64,000 nucleotides of DNA from Prolixibacteraceae bacterium (GTDB lineage: Bacteria; Bacteroidota; Bacteroidia; Bacteroidales; Prolixibacteraceae). Position numbers and translations under genes: made by a program. This document shows positions 1-9,097 of the stretch, piece by piece (within the stretch, counting starts at the first letter, position 1; each line of letters begins with the position of its first letter). The notes below the pieces were generated by a model that saw only the letters and a list, made by a program, of their open reading frames with translations, searched no databases and was not told the DNA's origin. The stretch is from contig CP082230.1 of the NCBI GenBank assembly GCA_019856515.1, forward strand, positions 310,001-374,000, in the 5' to 3' direction.

Positions 1-146
1 GTATTTAGTCCAACTGTTTCAATCTTTCCCTGCTAATCGTCTTGTTTTAAAGAAAACAGTCAAACTAGTTTAGAATAATTTTAATCTTATGTTAGAGCTG
101 TGTTTGTGGATTGTTGTCATTTAATATGAAGGTTTTGTGTAAAATC

Positions 147-178
147 AAGAGGAGGTACATGTAACTGTATCTCCTCTT
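147..178 (-). terminator. Likely terminator after the outer-membrane protein gene
   Basis: An 8-bp perfect inverted repeat (AAGAGGAG / CTCCTCTT) with a partly paired loop lies 22 bases past the stop of the minus-strand outer-membrane protein gene. Read on the minus strand it is followed by a short T-rich stretch. Bases 1-146 show no gene or other structure. Confidence 0.5.
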
Positions 179-199
179 GGTAGCAATTATATCAATGGT

Positions 200-847
200 C
201 TAAAATGCGAAGGCAAAACCTGTTTTAATAGACCAATATTCTTGTGAAGCCATATTATTATTCTCGATGGTGTAATTATATCTTGCACTACCATTAAAAA
301 ATAGATGACTATTTAATTTAAGCATTATACCTATTTCTGGAGCGATTCCAAATTGCCAATTATCTGCTTGGAAATCTACGCCACCCAGTGTTTTCTCGTA
401 ACTTGTATATACCCCTCCAGCTCCAATACCAATGTATGGCACTAGTTTTGACGTTGATGGATTCTTTAAGTAGTAATGAAACGTTCCCATTAAAGATGAC
501 GTATAGACCCAATTGTATGCATTTCCTGTTAAAACGATGTCTTTATATTCCATTGTTTCTTTTCCTTTCGCATCATAGAAGTTTTGAAAATCACCACTGA
601 AACCTACTGATAATTTGTTGCTAACAAATGTGCGATATTCAATAGAGGTACCTCTAAAGCTATTGGTTTGTGTGAAATCTTGAATCTCACCAGTTGCGAA
701 TCCCATATTATAGTTTACAATAAATAAACTATTGATAGATGGTTCTGTAAGTCTCGCAGGTGTTGTATTTGCATAGGTTCGTTGAGCTTGAAGAGCTGTC
801 GTGGATATTGCAAGTACAAGTAGTGTAATATATAATTTAATGTTCAT
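200..847 (-). CDS. Outer-membrane beta-barrel protein
   Basis: A 215-residue protein with a clear Sec signal peptide (MNIKLYITLLVLAISTTALQ, cleavage near AQA/QAQ). The rest alternates aromatic and polar residues in short strands and ends in F-A-F-A-F, as expected for an 8-10 strand outer-membrane barrel (OMP_b-brl type). Function is not readable beyond a structural or porin-like role in the outer membrane. It lies 15 bp downstream of the DUF4136 lipoprotein gene on the same strand, so the two are probably one envelope operon. The assignment as a barrel is by fold features only. Confidence 0.75.
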   Translation of the reverse strand: MNIKLYITLLVLAISTTALQAQRTYANTTPARLTEPSINSLFIVNYNMGFATGEIQDFTQTNSFRGTSIEYRTFVSNKLSVGFSGDFQNFYDAKGKETMEYKDIVLTGNAYNWVYTSSLMGTFHYYLKNPSTSKLVPYIGIGAGGVYTSYEKTLGGVDFQADNWQFGIAPEIGIMLKLNSHLFFNGSARYNYTIENNNMASQEYWSIKTGFAFAF

Positions 848-862
848 GACGTTCTAGTTTTA

Positions 863-1534
863 TTATTTACCTAAATAAGTAGATTGGTCAAATGCTTGAG
901 GAATATTTTTTTCAATTCTAGACTGTATGTAGCTGTCAGAACCTTGTAATAGTCCACTGATATTTGCTTCCCAAACAATCGGGAGTTTCTTGTTTTTAGT
1001 ATCTGCATTTTCCATATCTATCATTTGTATGATGACACTTCCAATTTTATAAGCATAGTAGCTGTTGTAATATGGGTACCAAGGAGAATAGCCTGGTCCA
1101 AACCATGGGTAATAGCTTCCCCATCCGTACCATCCCCAATAATCGTACCAATCATAAGATATGGCACCTACATATGTTGTTGACATTGCCGAAACAGTAA
1201 GCATAAGTTGTGGTGTCGCACCATTAGTTTCATTTGCTTCTAAATAGCCTAATGAATTTAGCTCTTCCTTTATTAGGCTAATTGTTCGATCATCGTATTT
1301 ATGAGATATAGGATCTTTAATGGAACTTTCAGGTACAATATGTACTATTGTATCAGGGATCTCGTAGTAAGTCGGTTCTGCGAATTTGAATTTAGCATCG
1401 TGAGTTGTGACAACTAAATCGTAGTCTTCTACATATTCTGGTCCTTGTTCTTCACAAGAAAAGAGTATTGGGATTAATGTAAATAACAAAGCAGTTCCCC
1501 ATACATTTTTTAGTCGTTTAATATTACACATCAT
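863..1534 (-). CDS. DUF4136-like lipoprotein
   Basis: A 223-residue lipoprotein: hydrophobic signal then a lipobox (ILFSC) near residue 27, so it should be lipidated. The body follows the DUF4136 layout: an N-terminal strand leading to a 'FAEPTYYEIPD' segment, a conserved helix with 'IKEELNSLGY', and a C-terminal 'WEANISGLL...RIEKNIPQAF' segment. The middle (about residues 128-160) is very rich in Trp, Tyr, Gly and Pro, a low-complexity insert often seen in this family. The family has no firm biochemical role. It forms a likely operon with the outer-membrane barrel gene 15 bp downstream. Start ATG at 1534; a second ATG lies one codon in. Confidence 0.75.
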   Translation of the reverse strand: MMCNIKRLKNVWGTALLFTLIPILFSCEEQGPEYVEDYDLVVTTHDAKFKFAEPTYYEIPDTIVHIVPESSIKDPISHKYDDRTISLIKEELNSLGYLEANETNGATPQLMLTVSAMSTTYVGAISYDWYDYWGWYGWGSYYPWFGPGYSPWYPYYNSYYAYKIGSVIIQMIDMENADTKNKKLPIVWEANISGLLQGSDSYIQSRIEKNIPQAFDQSTYLGK

Positions 1535-1727
1535 TGTTTTAAGTTTTAGATTCTATTTAATCTATTTCAATCTCTGTGCCATAAAATATTAGGTTGATGT
1601 AATTTAACTAATTTCGACTATTTTAACCACTGATGTAGATGCTTTTTTTAATGAGTATTGGCTTTGTGATCTGATTGATGTTTTGAATTAAATGGAGTTG
1701 TGTGTTCGTTTGATTCAAGTGGTGATA

Positions 1728-1763
1728 CAAAAAAAGAGAGGTCAACTTTCTGACCTCTCTCTT
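1728..1763 (-). terminator. Strong terminator of the 2-oxoacid oxidoreductase operon
   Basis: A 12-bp inverted repeat, AAGAGAGGTCA with its complement, and a 6-base loop lie about 30 bases past the last operon gene. On the minus strand the stem runs into a T7 tract. The stem is also flanked by A/T on the other side, so it may work in both directions. Confidence 0.8.
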
Positions 1764-1789
1764 AAAAATATGATTATCAACTTGTAGTT

Positions 1790-2341
1790 TTATGCAAGAT
1801 GAACCGTTTCAATACTATCTTGCCCAAGCTTAATTGCCTCCAAGTTTATTGGGATTAATTTATGATGTCTTTCAGGAAGAGATTTCTCTAATCCTTTCTT
1901 AACATTCTCAGGACGAACAACAGGCTTCACTTTTAAGTAACCTCCAAGAATGATCATGTTAAATGTCTTTGGATTACCCATCTCTGCTGCTTTCTTTGCT
2001 CCTTCAATCTTATAGATATTAATATCTGTTCGAGTTGGAGGGTGAATGATTCCATTGGGATCATAAATTAATGTCCCACCTGGTTTAACAGTCTTTTCAA
2101 ATTTGTCCATAGACTGTTGGTTCAGAATAACAGCGGTGTCGTATTCATGTAGGATAGGAGAGCTGATTCGATCATCACTAAGTATTACTGTAACATTTGC
2201 TGTTCCACCTCTCATTTCAGGTCCATAAGAAGGCATCCATGTTACCTCTTGATCTTGCATCACTCCCGAATAAGCAAGGATCTTACCCATTGATAAAACA
2301 CCTTGCCCCCCGAAACCTGCAATGATTATTTCTTCTGTCAT
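1790..2341 (-). CDS. korC: 2-oxoacid:ferredoxin oxidoreductase, gamma subunit
   Basis: The gamma subunit (183 residues from the ATG at 2341; an upstream TTG at 2350 is less likely). It opens with the family's G-x-G-G-Q-G motif (IAGFGGQGVLSMGK) and carries the typical 'PSYGPEMRGGTANVTVILSD' region, which contacts the TPP-bearing subunits. With the alpha, beta and ferredoxin subunits just upstream it forms the cytoplasmic enzyme that oxidatively decarboxylates 2-oxoacids to acyl-CoA with reduction of ferredoxin, or runs in reverse. Last gene of the operon, 37 bp after the beta subunit, followed by a strong terminator. The substrate (2-oxoglutarate, branched-chain or aromatic) cannot be told from this subunit. 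Confidence 0.88.
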   Translation of the reverse strand: MTEEIIIAGFGGQGVLSMGKILAYSGVMQDQEVTWMPSYGPEMRGGTANVTVILSDDRISSPILHEYDTAVILNQQSMDKFEKTVKPGGTLIYDPNGIIHPPTRTDINIYKIEGAKKAAEMGNPKTFNMIILGGYLKVKPVVRPENVKKGLEKSLPERHHKLIPINLEAIKLGQDSIETVHLA

Positions 2342-2378
2342 AATATTCAAGCGTTAGAAATGTTGTTAATTACACAAA

Positions 2379-3194
2379 TTATTTACCTACATTAGGTAGA
2401 TCTTCTGGTTTTACTTTCTCTCCATCTTTTAAAACTCCAAGTGGATAGAATGGGAACATATTATCTCTCATCCAATTGTTTGATGCCTCAGGAGTCATCT
2501 TCCATCCAGAGCTACATGTTGAAACAACTTCAACAAAAGAGGTTCCTTGTTTGTTTTTTGTGTTTTCGAAAGCTTTACGAAGAGCTTTCTTTGTCTTTCT
2601 AACTGCGGCAGGTGTTTCAACACTTTGACGAGTGACATAACATGCACCAGGCAGTTGCGCTAACATTTCTGTAATTCTTAATGGATATCCGTGAAGGTCA
2701 ATATTACGGCCATAAGGTGTTGTTGCTGTAACTTGTCCTTGCATTGTCGTTGGAGCCATTTGTCCTCCAGTCATACCATATATACCATTGTTGACAAAGA
2801 CCATAACCATATTTTCTCCACGGTTAACTGCATGCAGTGTTTCCGCGGTACCAATGGCTGCAAGGTCACCATCTCCTTGGTAGGTGAATACAATTTTCTC
2901 AGGATTAAGGCGATTGATTGCAGTTCCTAGTGCAGGAGCACGTCCGTGTGCTGCTTCTTGCCAATCGATATCGATATAGTTGTATGCAAACACTGAACAG
3001 CCTACGGGTGCAACACCAATTGTGTCCTCCTGAATTCCCATTTCGTCAATTATCTCTGCGATAATTTTGTGTATTACACCATGGCTACAGCCTGGGCAAT
3101 AATGCATTGTTTCATTAGTCAGCACAGAACTTTTTTGTGAAACAACGTTTTCTGGTCTAATAATATTTTTTAGTGCTTCTGTAATTTCTGTCAT
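2379..3194 (-). CDS. korB: 2-oxoacid:ferredoxin oxidoreductase, TPP-binding beta subunit
   Basis: A 271-residue beta subunit. It has the N-terminal H-Y-C-P-G-C-S-H motif near residue 31 and the TPP/Mg motif GDGD...NN (GDGDLAAIGTAE through VFVNNGIYGMTGGQ), then the 'TTPYGR' stretch typical of this subunit. It holds the thiamine pyrophosphate at which the 2-oxoacid is decarboxylated. It starts 3 bp after the alpha subunit stop, so the two are probably translationally coupled. Length is normal for the four-subunit KOR/VOR type rather than the fused pyruvate:ferredoxin oxidoreductase. Confidence 0.9.
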   Translation of the reverse strand: MTEITEALKNIIRPENVVSQKSSVLTNETMHYCPGCSHGVIHKIIAEIIDEMGIQEDTIGVAPVGCSVFAYNYIDIDWQEAAHGRAPALGTAINRLNPEKIVFTYQGDGDLAAIGTAETLHAVNRGENMVMVFVNNGIYGMTGGQMAPTTMQGQVTATTPYGRNIDLHGYPLRITEMLAQLPGACYVTRQSVETPAAVRKTKKALRKAFENTKNKQGTSFVEVVSTCSSGWKMTPEASNNWMRDNMFPFYPLGVLKDGEKVKPEDLPNVGK

Positions 3195-3197
3195 CTT

Positions 3198-4283
3198 TTA
3201 TCCTCCGATAACTTTTTGCTCTAATGCAGTGACTACTTCACTTGGAGAAGGAATAATTCCACCCATTCTTCCAAAATGCTCTACAGGCTTTTTACCATTT
3301 ACAGCCAAACGTACATCCTCAACCATCTGTCCAGCATTCAACTCTACAGTCAAGAATCCTTTAACTTTATCTGCCAATGCAGCAATCTGCTTTGTTGGAA
3401 AAGGAAAAAGAGTAATTGGACGTAATAGTCCTACTTTATATCCTTTATCTCTTGCTATTTGCATAGATTTTTGACAAATACGTGCAGATGATCCGAAAGC
3501 CACAAAGATATAATCTGCATCTTCACAGTCGATCTCTTCGTAACGTACTTCATTTTCTTGAATCTCTTTATATTTCGCTTGGAATTTAAGATTGTTCTGT
3601 TCCATTTGTTCAGAATCAAGCTCCAATGAAGTGACAATATTCTGTTTACGATCTTTTGACTTACCAGTTGTAGCCCATGATCCAGATATCTCTTGGATCT
3701 CTTCGTCGGTCCAACGTGGCTTCTGTGGAGCAAGATTAACTTTCTCCATCATTTGTCCAATAGCACCATCAGAAAGGATTAATGCTGGATTGCGATATTT
3801 AAATGCAAGCTCAAAACCAAGTTCGACAAAATCGTGCATCTCTTGTACTGAAGAAGGTGCCAAAACAATTAGTTTATAGTCACCATGTCCACCACCTTTA
3901 ACACATTGAAAATAGTCAGCTTGTGAAGGTTGTATTGTGCCTAAGCCTGGTCCACCTCTTTGTACATTAAGGATAAGACAAGGAAGTTCTGCACCTGCTA
4001 AATAAGAAAGACCTTCTGTCATCAAGCTAATACCCGGGCTAGATGACGATGTCATTACTTTTTTTCCAGAGCCCGCACCACCATAAAGCATGTTAATAGA
4101 TGCAGTTTCACTTTCTGCTTGAAGAACAACCATACCTGTAGTTTCCCATGGACGGCTATTCATTAGGGTTTCCATAACCTCTGATTGAGGGGTAATAGGG
4201 TATCCGAAGTATCCATCACAACCACAACGAATGGCTGCTTCAGCAATTACTTCATTTCCCTTCATTAACTTTAGTTCTCCCAT
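3198..4283 (-). CDS. vorB: 2-oxoacid:ferredoxin oxidoreductase, alpha subunit (VorB type)
   Basis: A 361-residue alpha subunit with the N-terminal 'GYPITPQSEVMETL' motif (Y-P-I-T-P) that shapes the substrate pocket. A pyrimidine-binding domain spans about 1-230 and a C-terminal transketolase-like domain about 255-350 ('GLLRPITLFPFP'). It matches the short alpha subunits usually called VorB (3-methyl-2-oxobutanoate dehydrogenase), which lack a fused gamma domain. It is 13 bp after the ferredoxin gene and 3 bp before the beta subunit. The name VorB reflects family use; branched-chain specificity is not proven by the sequence. Confidence 0.88.
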   Translation of the reverse strand: MGELKLMKGNEVIAEAAIRCGCDGYFGYPITPQSEVMETLMNSRPWETTGMVVLQAESETASINMLYGGAGSGKKVMTSSSSPGISLMTEGLSYLAGAELPCLILNVQRGGPGLGTIQPSQADYFQCVKGGGHGDYKLIVLAPSSVQEMHDFVELGFELAFKYRNPALILSDGAIGQMMEKVNLAPQKPRWTDEEIQEISGSWATTGKSKDRKQNIVTSLELDSEQMEQNNLKFQAKYKEIQENEVRYEEIDCEDADYIFVAFGSSARICQKSMQIARDKGYKVGLLRPITLFPFPTKQIAALADKVKGFLTVELNAGQMVEDVRLAVNGKKPVEHFGRMGGIIPSPSEVVTALEQKVIGG

Positions 4284-4296
4284 TATCTAAATCTTT

Positions 4297-4524
4297 TTAA
4301 GCAGTTTTTACTCGGTACACTGTAATACAACTATCTGGACATACCAACGAACAGTTGGAACATCCTATGCAACTATCTGGATTCTCCATATAGGAGAAAT
4401 TGTAGCCCTTGCCATTGACGTTGCGGTTTAGGCTTAGTGTTTGTGTCGGACAAGCTACAACACAAAGGTTACACCCTTTGCATTCTTCTCGATCCACCAC
4501 TACAGCTCCTTTTATTTTAGCCAT
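4297..4524 (-). CDS. korD: 2-oxoacid oxidoreductase ferredoxin subunit (2x 4Fe-4S)
   Basis: A 75-residue dicluster ferredoxin with two complete CxxCxxCxxxCP motifs (CKGCNLCVVACP near residue 16 and CIGCSNCSLVCP near 52). It carries electrons from the catalytic subunits to free ferredoxin or flavodoxin. It is the first gene of the four-subunit operon, 13 bp before the alpha subunit and 47 bp after the aminotransferase gene, so the aminotransferase may be co-transcribed. Confidence 0.9.
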   Translation of the reverse strand: MAKIKGAVVVDREECKGCNLCVVACPTQTLSLNRNVNGKGYNFSYMENPDSCIGCSNCSLVCPDSCITVYRVKTA

Positions 4525-4571
4525 AACTTACAGGTTTTTTTATTTATTAGTGACAATAAATATGTGAAATA

Positions 4572-5885
4572 CTATTGTCGATATTGTGATTGAAATTTTT
4601 CTATTCTTTCTCGCAACATTTCTAGTTGCTCTCTATTTACATGTGAAACACATGCTCTTAATCCCTCTTGGTTACTTCCGGTATTGTTCAGTGTAATAGC
4701 ACTGACTCCATAGTGAAGAAGAGCTTTTAGTAATGTTGCTCCGTCCATATTCGGGTAAGAAATGGTAAAATAAAACCCATCTCCAATATCTTCACCTAAA
4801 TCTTTATCATAAACAAGATTGAAACCGTTCTCCAAAAATATGCTTTTCATAACACTTGCACGATGACGATACTCATCTAAATTTTCTAAAAAGTTTATTT
4901 TTTTATCATTTACAGCTTTAAACATTGCTGCCATAGCACATTGTGCTGAATGAGAAGTTCCTGATGAAAGAGAATATAGTGCTCTATAAACAATTGCACC
5001 ACTAAAGTTTGAAATGTTCCACTTTTCTTTAAGTTGTGGATATGATTTCTTCGACAGTTTATCAGAGATCGCAATGAGGCCAATGCGTTCGCCTGCATAA
5101 GAAAAGATCTTTGAACTAGAGATAAATAGGATGTAATTGTCAGTGTAATTTGCCACTGTTGGTTGGAATGGACTGTTACCTAGATCTCCGTAATTATGTC
5201 GGAAATCCATTCCAAAATATGCCAAATCTTCTAATACAATAACATCATATTTATTCGCAAGAGTTCCAATCGTTCTTAACTCTTCTTCTGTTAAACATAT
5301 CCATGAAGGGTTATTTGGATTGGAATATATTATTGAATGAATATTTCCTTTTGAAAGATAATCTTCCAGTTTTGCTTTTAGTTTCTCTCCTCGATGCTCG
5401 TATACATCAAATGATTCATAACGATGTCCCATAACCATATGCTGTTGCTTTTGAACAGGAAAGCCTGGATCAATAAAAAGAGTAGTGTCTTTTTTTGCAT
5501 CTATCTGGTTGCATGTTAAAAAAGCCGCATAAGTTCCTTGCATTGCCCCAACTGTAGGAATACAATTTTGTGGGTTAATATTAATGTTAAGGAAGTTTTT
5601 AATAAAACGATGACTCTCATTCTTAAAGGCAGCTACTCCTTCAATCGGAGGGTATTGAGATGCAACTCCATCATTAAGAGCATTTATTTGTGCCTGAATA
5701 CCTTCATTCAATGCAGGAATTCCTGGAATTCCCATTTCCATACGAATAAATGGAACTCCACTTTCGTTTTGAATGTTGTTTGCCAATAAAACAATTTCTC
5801 TAATGGAAGCTTGATCTAAACTTTTTAGCTCTAATTTTTGAATATTGCGAGCTACTATATGGTTTTCAATAGGTGTTTGATTCAT
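4572..5885 (-). CDS. PLP-dependent class I/II aminotransferase
   Basis: A 437-residue fold-type I aminotransferase. It shows the 'YSNPNNPSW' motif that binds the substrate carboxylate, 'VLEDLAYFGMD' with the Asp that contacts the PLP nitrogen, and 'SSSKIFSYAGERIG' with the Schiff-base Lys at about residue 258 and the phosphate-binding Arg. Family members move amino groups between amino acids and 2-oxoacids. It sits 47 bp upstream of the 2-oxoacid:ferredoxin oxidoreductase operon and near prephenate dehydratase. It may therefore supply or consume the same 2-oxoacid (branched-chain or aromatic), but this is an inference from position. Substrate is not readable from the sequence. Confidence 0.82.
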   Translation of the reverse strand: MNQTPIENHIVARNIQKLELKSLDQASIREIVLLANNIQNESGVPFIRMEMGIPGIPALNEGIQAQINALNDGVASQYPPIEGVAAFKNESHRFIKNFLNININPQNCIPTVGAMQGTYAAFLTCNQIDAKKDTTLFIDPGFPVQKQQHMVMGHRYESFDVYEHRGEKLKAKLEDYLSKGNIHSIIYSNPNNPSWICLTEEELRTIGTLANKYDVIVLEDLAYFGMDFRHNYGDLGNSPFQPTVANYTDNYILFISSSKIFSYAGERIGLIAISDKLSKKSYPQLKEKWNISNFSGAIVYRALYSLSSGTSHSAQCAMAAMFKAVNDKKINFLENLDEYRHRASVMKSIFLENGFNLVYDKDLGEDIGDGFYFTISYPNMDGATLLKALLHYGVSAITLNNTGSNQEGLRACVSHVNREQLEMLRERIEKFQSQYRQ

Positions 5886-6129
5886 TGTTGTATTTATCGT
5901 CGTATGATGCGGTGAAACACTATTTGGTTATGAAGGGCGTCAACTTTCACAAGAAATAATGTGAGGTAAACATCTTAGGTTTTAAGCAATGTCAAGGTAT
6001 TTATGCGCATCCTTATAAAAAATGTGTGTAATTGCAATGATTATACACATGTTATAGGAAATAAATTTGATCTAAATATAAGAAATAGTTTTGTCTTATC
6101 CTAGATGCTTAACCTTTGAGGTAAATAAA

Positions 6130-6173
6130 AGACAAATAGTTTAAATTGAAGAATTGATTTAAACTATTTGTCT
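6130..6173 (-). terminator. Long-stem terminator after the flavodoxin gene
   Basis: A perfect 17-bp inverted repeat (AGACAAATAGTTTAAAT and its complement) with a 10-base loop lies just past the flavodoxin stop. It reads as a bidirectional terminator separating the flavodoxin/PheA pair from the aminotransferase operon. The rest of 5886-6129 shows no gene. Confidence 0.7.
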
Positions 6174-6182
6174 TTGAGCTGT

Positions 6183-6707
6183 TTACTTGTTAAATTCTGG
6201 TTGTATCAATGAAAGCCAATTTAGAACTCGTCCATTAGTCTTGTCCGATTCAAAATCTTCATCGACTGGTAGGCCTACAAACTGATTTCCATCTGTTGCT
6301 TCAGAATGAGAAAATTCATAGTCTTTAACATCCACTCTGCCGATAGTTTTTACTCCTCTATCTTCTAATATTTTAACTAATTTACCTAATCCATCCACAA
6401 AATGAGCAGAATAAGTAATGTGATCTCCAAGTCCAAAGCAAGCAATCGTCTGATGTTTTAAGTCTAAGTTAAGGAGTTCTGGAAAAAAATTAGACCAATC
6501 ATCTTTGCGGAAAGTTTGATCCCATGTATCATCTCCAATGGTTGCTGTACCACAGATTAGATTATCATATGATAACCATTTTTCTGTAGTGATCTCTTTT
6601 ACTGGGATGAGATCAATTTTATCTTTGCCAAATTTCTCAGTAATCAACTTTGCTACTTTTTCTGTTGATCCTCCAGTAGGACCATAAACTAAAGCGATTT
6701 TATTCAT
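6183..6707 (-). CDS. Flavodoxin
   Basis: A 174-residue flavodoxin. The N-terminal FMN phosphate loop reads 'YGPTGGSTEKVA', followed by 'CGTATIGDDTWD' and 'CFGLGDHITYSAHFVDGLG', the second and third flavin-contact loops. Length fits a long-chain flavodoxin. It is a soluble one-electron carrier that can replace ferredoxin when iron is low, so it is a plausible partner of the neighbouring 2-oxoacid:ferredoxin oxidoreductase. It lies 44 bp after the prephenate dehydratase gene, probably in one transcript. Confidence 0.88.
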   Translation of the reverse strand: MNKIALVYGPTGGSTEKVAKLITEKFGKDKIDLIPVKEITTEKWLSYDNLICGTATIGDDTWDQTFRKDDWSNFFPELLNLDLKHQTIACFGLGDHITYSAHFVDGLGKLVKILEDRGVKTIGRVDVKDYEFSHSEATDGNQFVGLPVDEDFESDKTNGRVLNWLSLIQPEFNK

Positions 6708-6751
6708 AATTAAAATAAAGGTGTTAGTGGTTTTTATAAGGGAGATCGATT

Positions 6752-7582
6752 CTATCTAGGCATAATTCCTTTTTTATATTCTCCCAATATTGAAAGACTA
6801 CTCACATTTTTTAATGCTTTGTGAATAGCTTTCTCATACTTATCCTGATCTAAATATTCTAGGTCGACATGAAAAGAATACTCTTCTGGTTTACCTAAAA
6901 TAGGAATAGACTGAATTTTAGTAAGATTAATTTCATATTCACTGAAGATTTTTAGAACATTTGCCAAGGATCCATGATAATGACCACATTCAAAACATAT
7001 TGATGTTTTATTATTCTCCAATGTTGTTTTCGATTGTTTTGTTAAAACTAAAAAACGTGTATAATTACGTTTGTTTGTCTCTATACCTTTCTCTTTTATT
7101 TCCAACTCATAAAGTTCAGATGTTCTCGTATTTCCGATTGTTGCAACATCTGTTCTTTTACTCTCCATAAGTGCTTTTGCGGCACCTGCAGTATCACTCT
7201 TCTCAAGAAGAATTGCCTCTTGTGCATGCTTTTCTATATACTCCATGCATTGTTTTAAAGCAATCGGGTGGGAGTGGATCTCTTTAATTTTTTGTGGATC
7301 AGCTCCTTTGTTCATTAATAAATTCATCTCGATGTGAAGATAAACTTCACCAATAATACGAAGATGATATTGTCTCATTAGAGAGTAATTACCAAGTAAA
7401 CTTCCTGCAATAGAGTTTTCTATAGCCATAACACAGAGATCAACGTGATCTTTGTCAACCATTTCTACCGCTTGTTTGAATGTTTTACATTCAACAATTT
7501 CAACCTCTTCGTTTTTAAAATACTTCAATGCAGCATCTTCGTGAAACGACCCCTTTATTCCTTGTATAGAAACTCTCTTCAT
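6752..7582 (-). CDS. pheA: Prephenate dehydratase
   Basis: A 276-residue monofunctional prephenate dehydratase, which turns prephenate into phenylpyruvate in phenylalanine synthesis. The catalytic domain spans about 1-180 and contains the 'NYTRFLVL' segment with the key Thr-Arg-Phe. A C-terminal ACT domain (about 190-270) gives feedback control by phenylalanine. The ACT motif usually written ESRP reads 'IQSIPI' here, a variant that is common in this phylum. The protein lacks a chorismate mutase domain. It is upstream of flavodoxin in a likely two-gene unit; the aminotransferase further downstream could act on its product. Confidence 0.9.
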   Translation of the reverse strand: MKRVSIQGIKGSFHEDAALKYFKNEEVEIVECKTFKQAVEMVDKDHVDLCVMAIENSIAGSLLGNYSLMRQYHLRIIGEVYLHIEMNLLMNKGADPQKIKEIHSHPIALKQCMEYIEKHAQEAILLEKSDTAGAAKALMESKRTDVATIGNTRTSELYELEIKEKGIETNKRNYTRFLVLTKQSKTTLENNKTSICFECGHYHGSLANVLKIFSEYEINLTKIQSIPILGKPEEYSFHVDLEYLDQDKYEKAIHKALKNVSSLSILGEYKKGIMPR

Positions 7583-7772
7583 CGGTCTTCTTTAATCAGT
7601 TCTGTTCTCTTTTTTGTTTATTAGAGCTTTTGTCATCACAACTCTTTAAATGAAGTGACCCAAAGGCATAAAAGTAATGTAACCAATTATCGATGCTTTG
7701 TATAAATTAATACTGTTAGTATAGTGAAAAATTAATGTTTAAATAACACTGTGACATTTCTTGATCTATCAT

Positions 7773-8924
7773 TTATGCGTGGAAAACAATTAACGGTTTT
7801 GTTGTATGAAACAATACTTTTTTTGTTTTACTTGGATTAAACAGTGATGTAATAAGGTTTCTTCGATGGGTTGTCATCGCAATCATATCACAATGATGTT
7901 TGTCGATAAAGCTATCTAAGCAAGTGGTGATATCATCCATCTCTTCGGTATAAAACTTTAGATCTATCACATCTTGAAATTCATCTTTAATCTTCATCTC
8001 GAAGCGTTGAATCTCATCATCATCATAAGGCGATTTAGACCCTTTGGAAGATGCATGAAGAACTTTTATATTTAGTTTAGGAGTGTGAGGCATAAAAATG
8101 TTGATCAATTTATGCAATGCGACAAAGTCTGATTTTTCAAAGCTTGTAACATAAACAACGGATTTCTCTCCTTCTAAATATGCTGAATCTTCAGGTACTG
8201 CAACAACTGGAACATGAGCTTTAGATATAATATGAGATGTAACACTTCCGAACCAATAGTCACTGTTACTTCGTCCTTTGTTTCCAACGATGATTAAATT
8301 ATAATCTGCCTCTTCTACGTAGTCCAATATAGTATCCTCAGCAATACCACCAATAAGATCAGTATGAATTGCTAAATGATTTAAATCATGTTCTGCAATG
8401 TAGCCTGTAAGCTGTTTAACAAAACGTTCCATACTCTCTTGTGCATTCTTTTCAATATCTGCTAGTGCTTCATTGACGGAGCTAGAGAATGAGAATGTGT
8501 TTTCATAAGTCAAAGGACTTATGATAGGGTTGAAATATGTATGGAATAGGGTTAATTCAGCTCCTTTTTTATTCGCAACATGAAGTGCATATTTTGCTGC
8601 GTTGTATGCATTTGTTGAGAAGTCAACGGGAACAAGAATCTTGTCAACTTTATAGTCTAACTTCATTCCATCAGGATTTGGGTTCTCTTTGTCATAGACA
8701 CTCCCCATTTTCTTTAGAATTTCTTTTGCTTTGTCTAGATCGTCTTCATATACCAATAGTTCAATTCCATTAGGAACATTAGTATGTATAGAGTAGTCAA
8801 GACCTTGATGAATAATGCTATTTGCTATACCCATTGAGTCTAACCAACCTTTTGCTAGATAAGCACGATGCAAATAAGTATACCTTGCAACGGCTACTAG
8901 TGGAGTTTTATTCTCATCGCTCAT
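7773..8924 (-). CDS. DUF2007-USP-USP fusion (universal stress protein)
   Basis: A 383-residue protein with three parts. Residues about 8-75 resemble the small DUF2007 (putative signal-transducing) domain ('ARYTYLHRAYLAKGWLDSMGIAN'). Two universal stress protein domains follow, at about 92-245 and 255-383. The first has the 'ILVPVDFSTNAYNAAKYAL' start and a 'VGNKGRSNSDYWFGSVTSHII' nucleotide-loop motif of the G-x2-G-x9-G(S/T) kind, so it may bind ATP. The second ends 'TTHRRNLITSLFNPSKTKKVLFHTTKPL', where the glycines are lost, so it is probably not nucleotide-binding. Tandem USPs are common in Bacteroidota; the DUF2007 head is less usual. Monocistronic by spacing. Confidence 0.82.
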   Translation of the reverse strand: MSDENKTPLVAVARYTYLHRAYLAKGWLDSMGIANSIIHQGLDYSIHTNVPNGIELLVYEDDLDKAKEILKKMGSVYDKENPNPDGMKLDYKVDKILVPVDFSTNAYNAAKYALHVANKKGAELTLFHTYFNPIISPLTYENTFSFSSSVNEALADIEKNAQESMERFVKQLTGYIAEHDLNHLAIHTDLIGGIAEDTILDYVEEADYNLIIVGNKGRSNSDYWFGSVTSHIISKAHVPVVAVPEDSAYLEGEKSVVYVTSFEKSDFVALHKLINIFMPHTPKLNIKVLHASSKGSKSPYDDDEIQRFEMKIKDEFQDVIDLKFYTEEMDDITTCLDSFIDKHHCDMIAMTTHRRNLITSLFNPSKTKKVLFHTTKPLIVFHA

Positions 8925-9097
8925 GATTATCTTTTTTTATGATTACTCGTTTCTTGTATAAACCATTAATAACTTATTTTGTTCTCGTGATATCCCAATT
9001 TAGAACTTATATATTTTCTGGTTGGATGTAAGTGTATTGTAGTCAGAGGTATTCTGTAGTTGTAAAATACGATAGTTCTATTATCGGTAGTAGTTTA

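Noticed and set aside
388..600. 70-codon plus-strand frame over the outer-membrane protein gene
   Set aside because: It is complementary to a signal-peptide-bearing barrel gene and has no features of its own.
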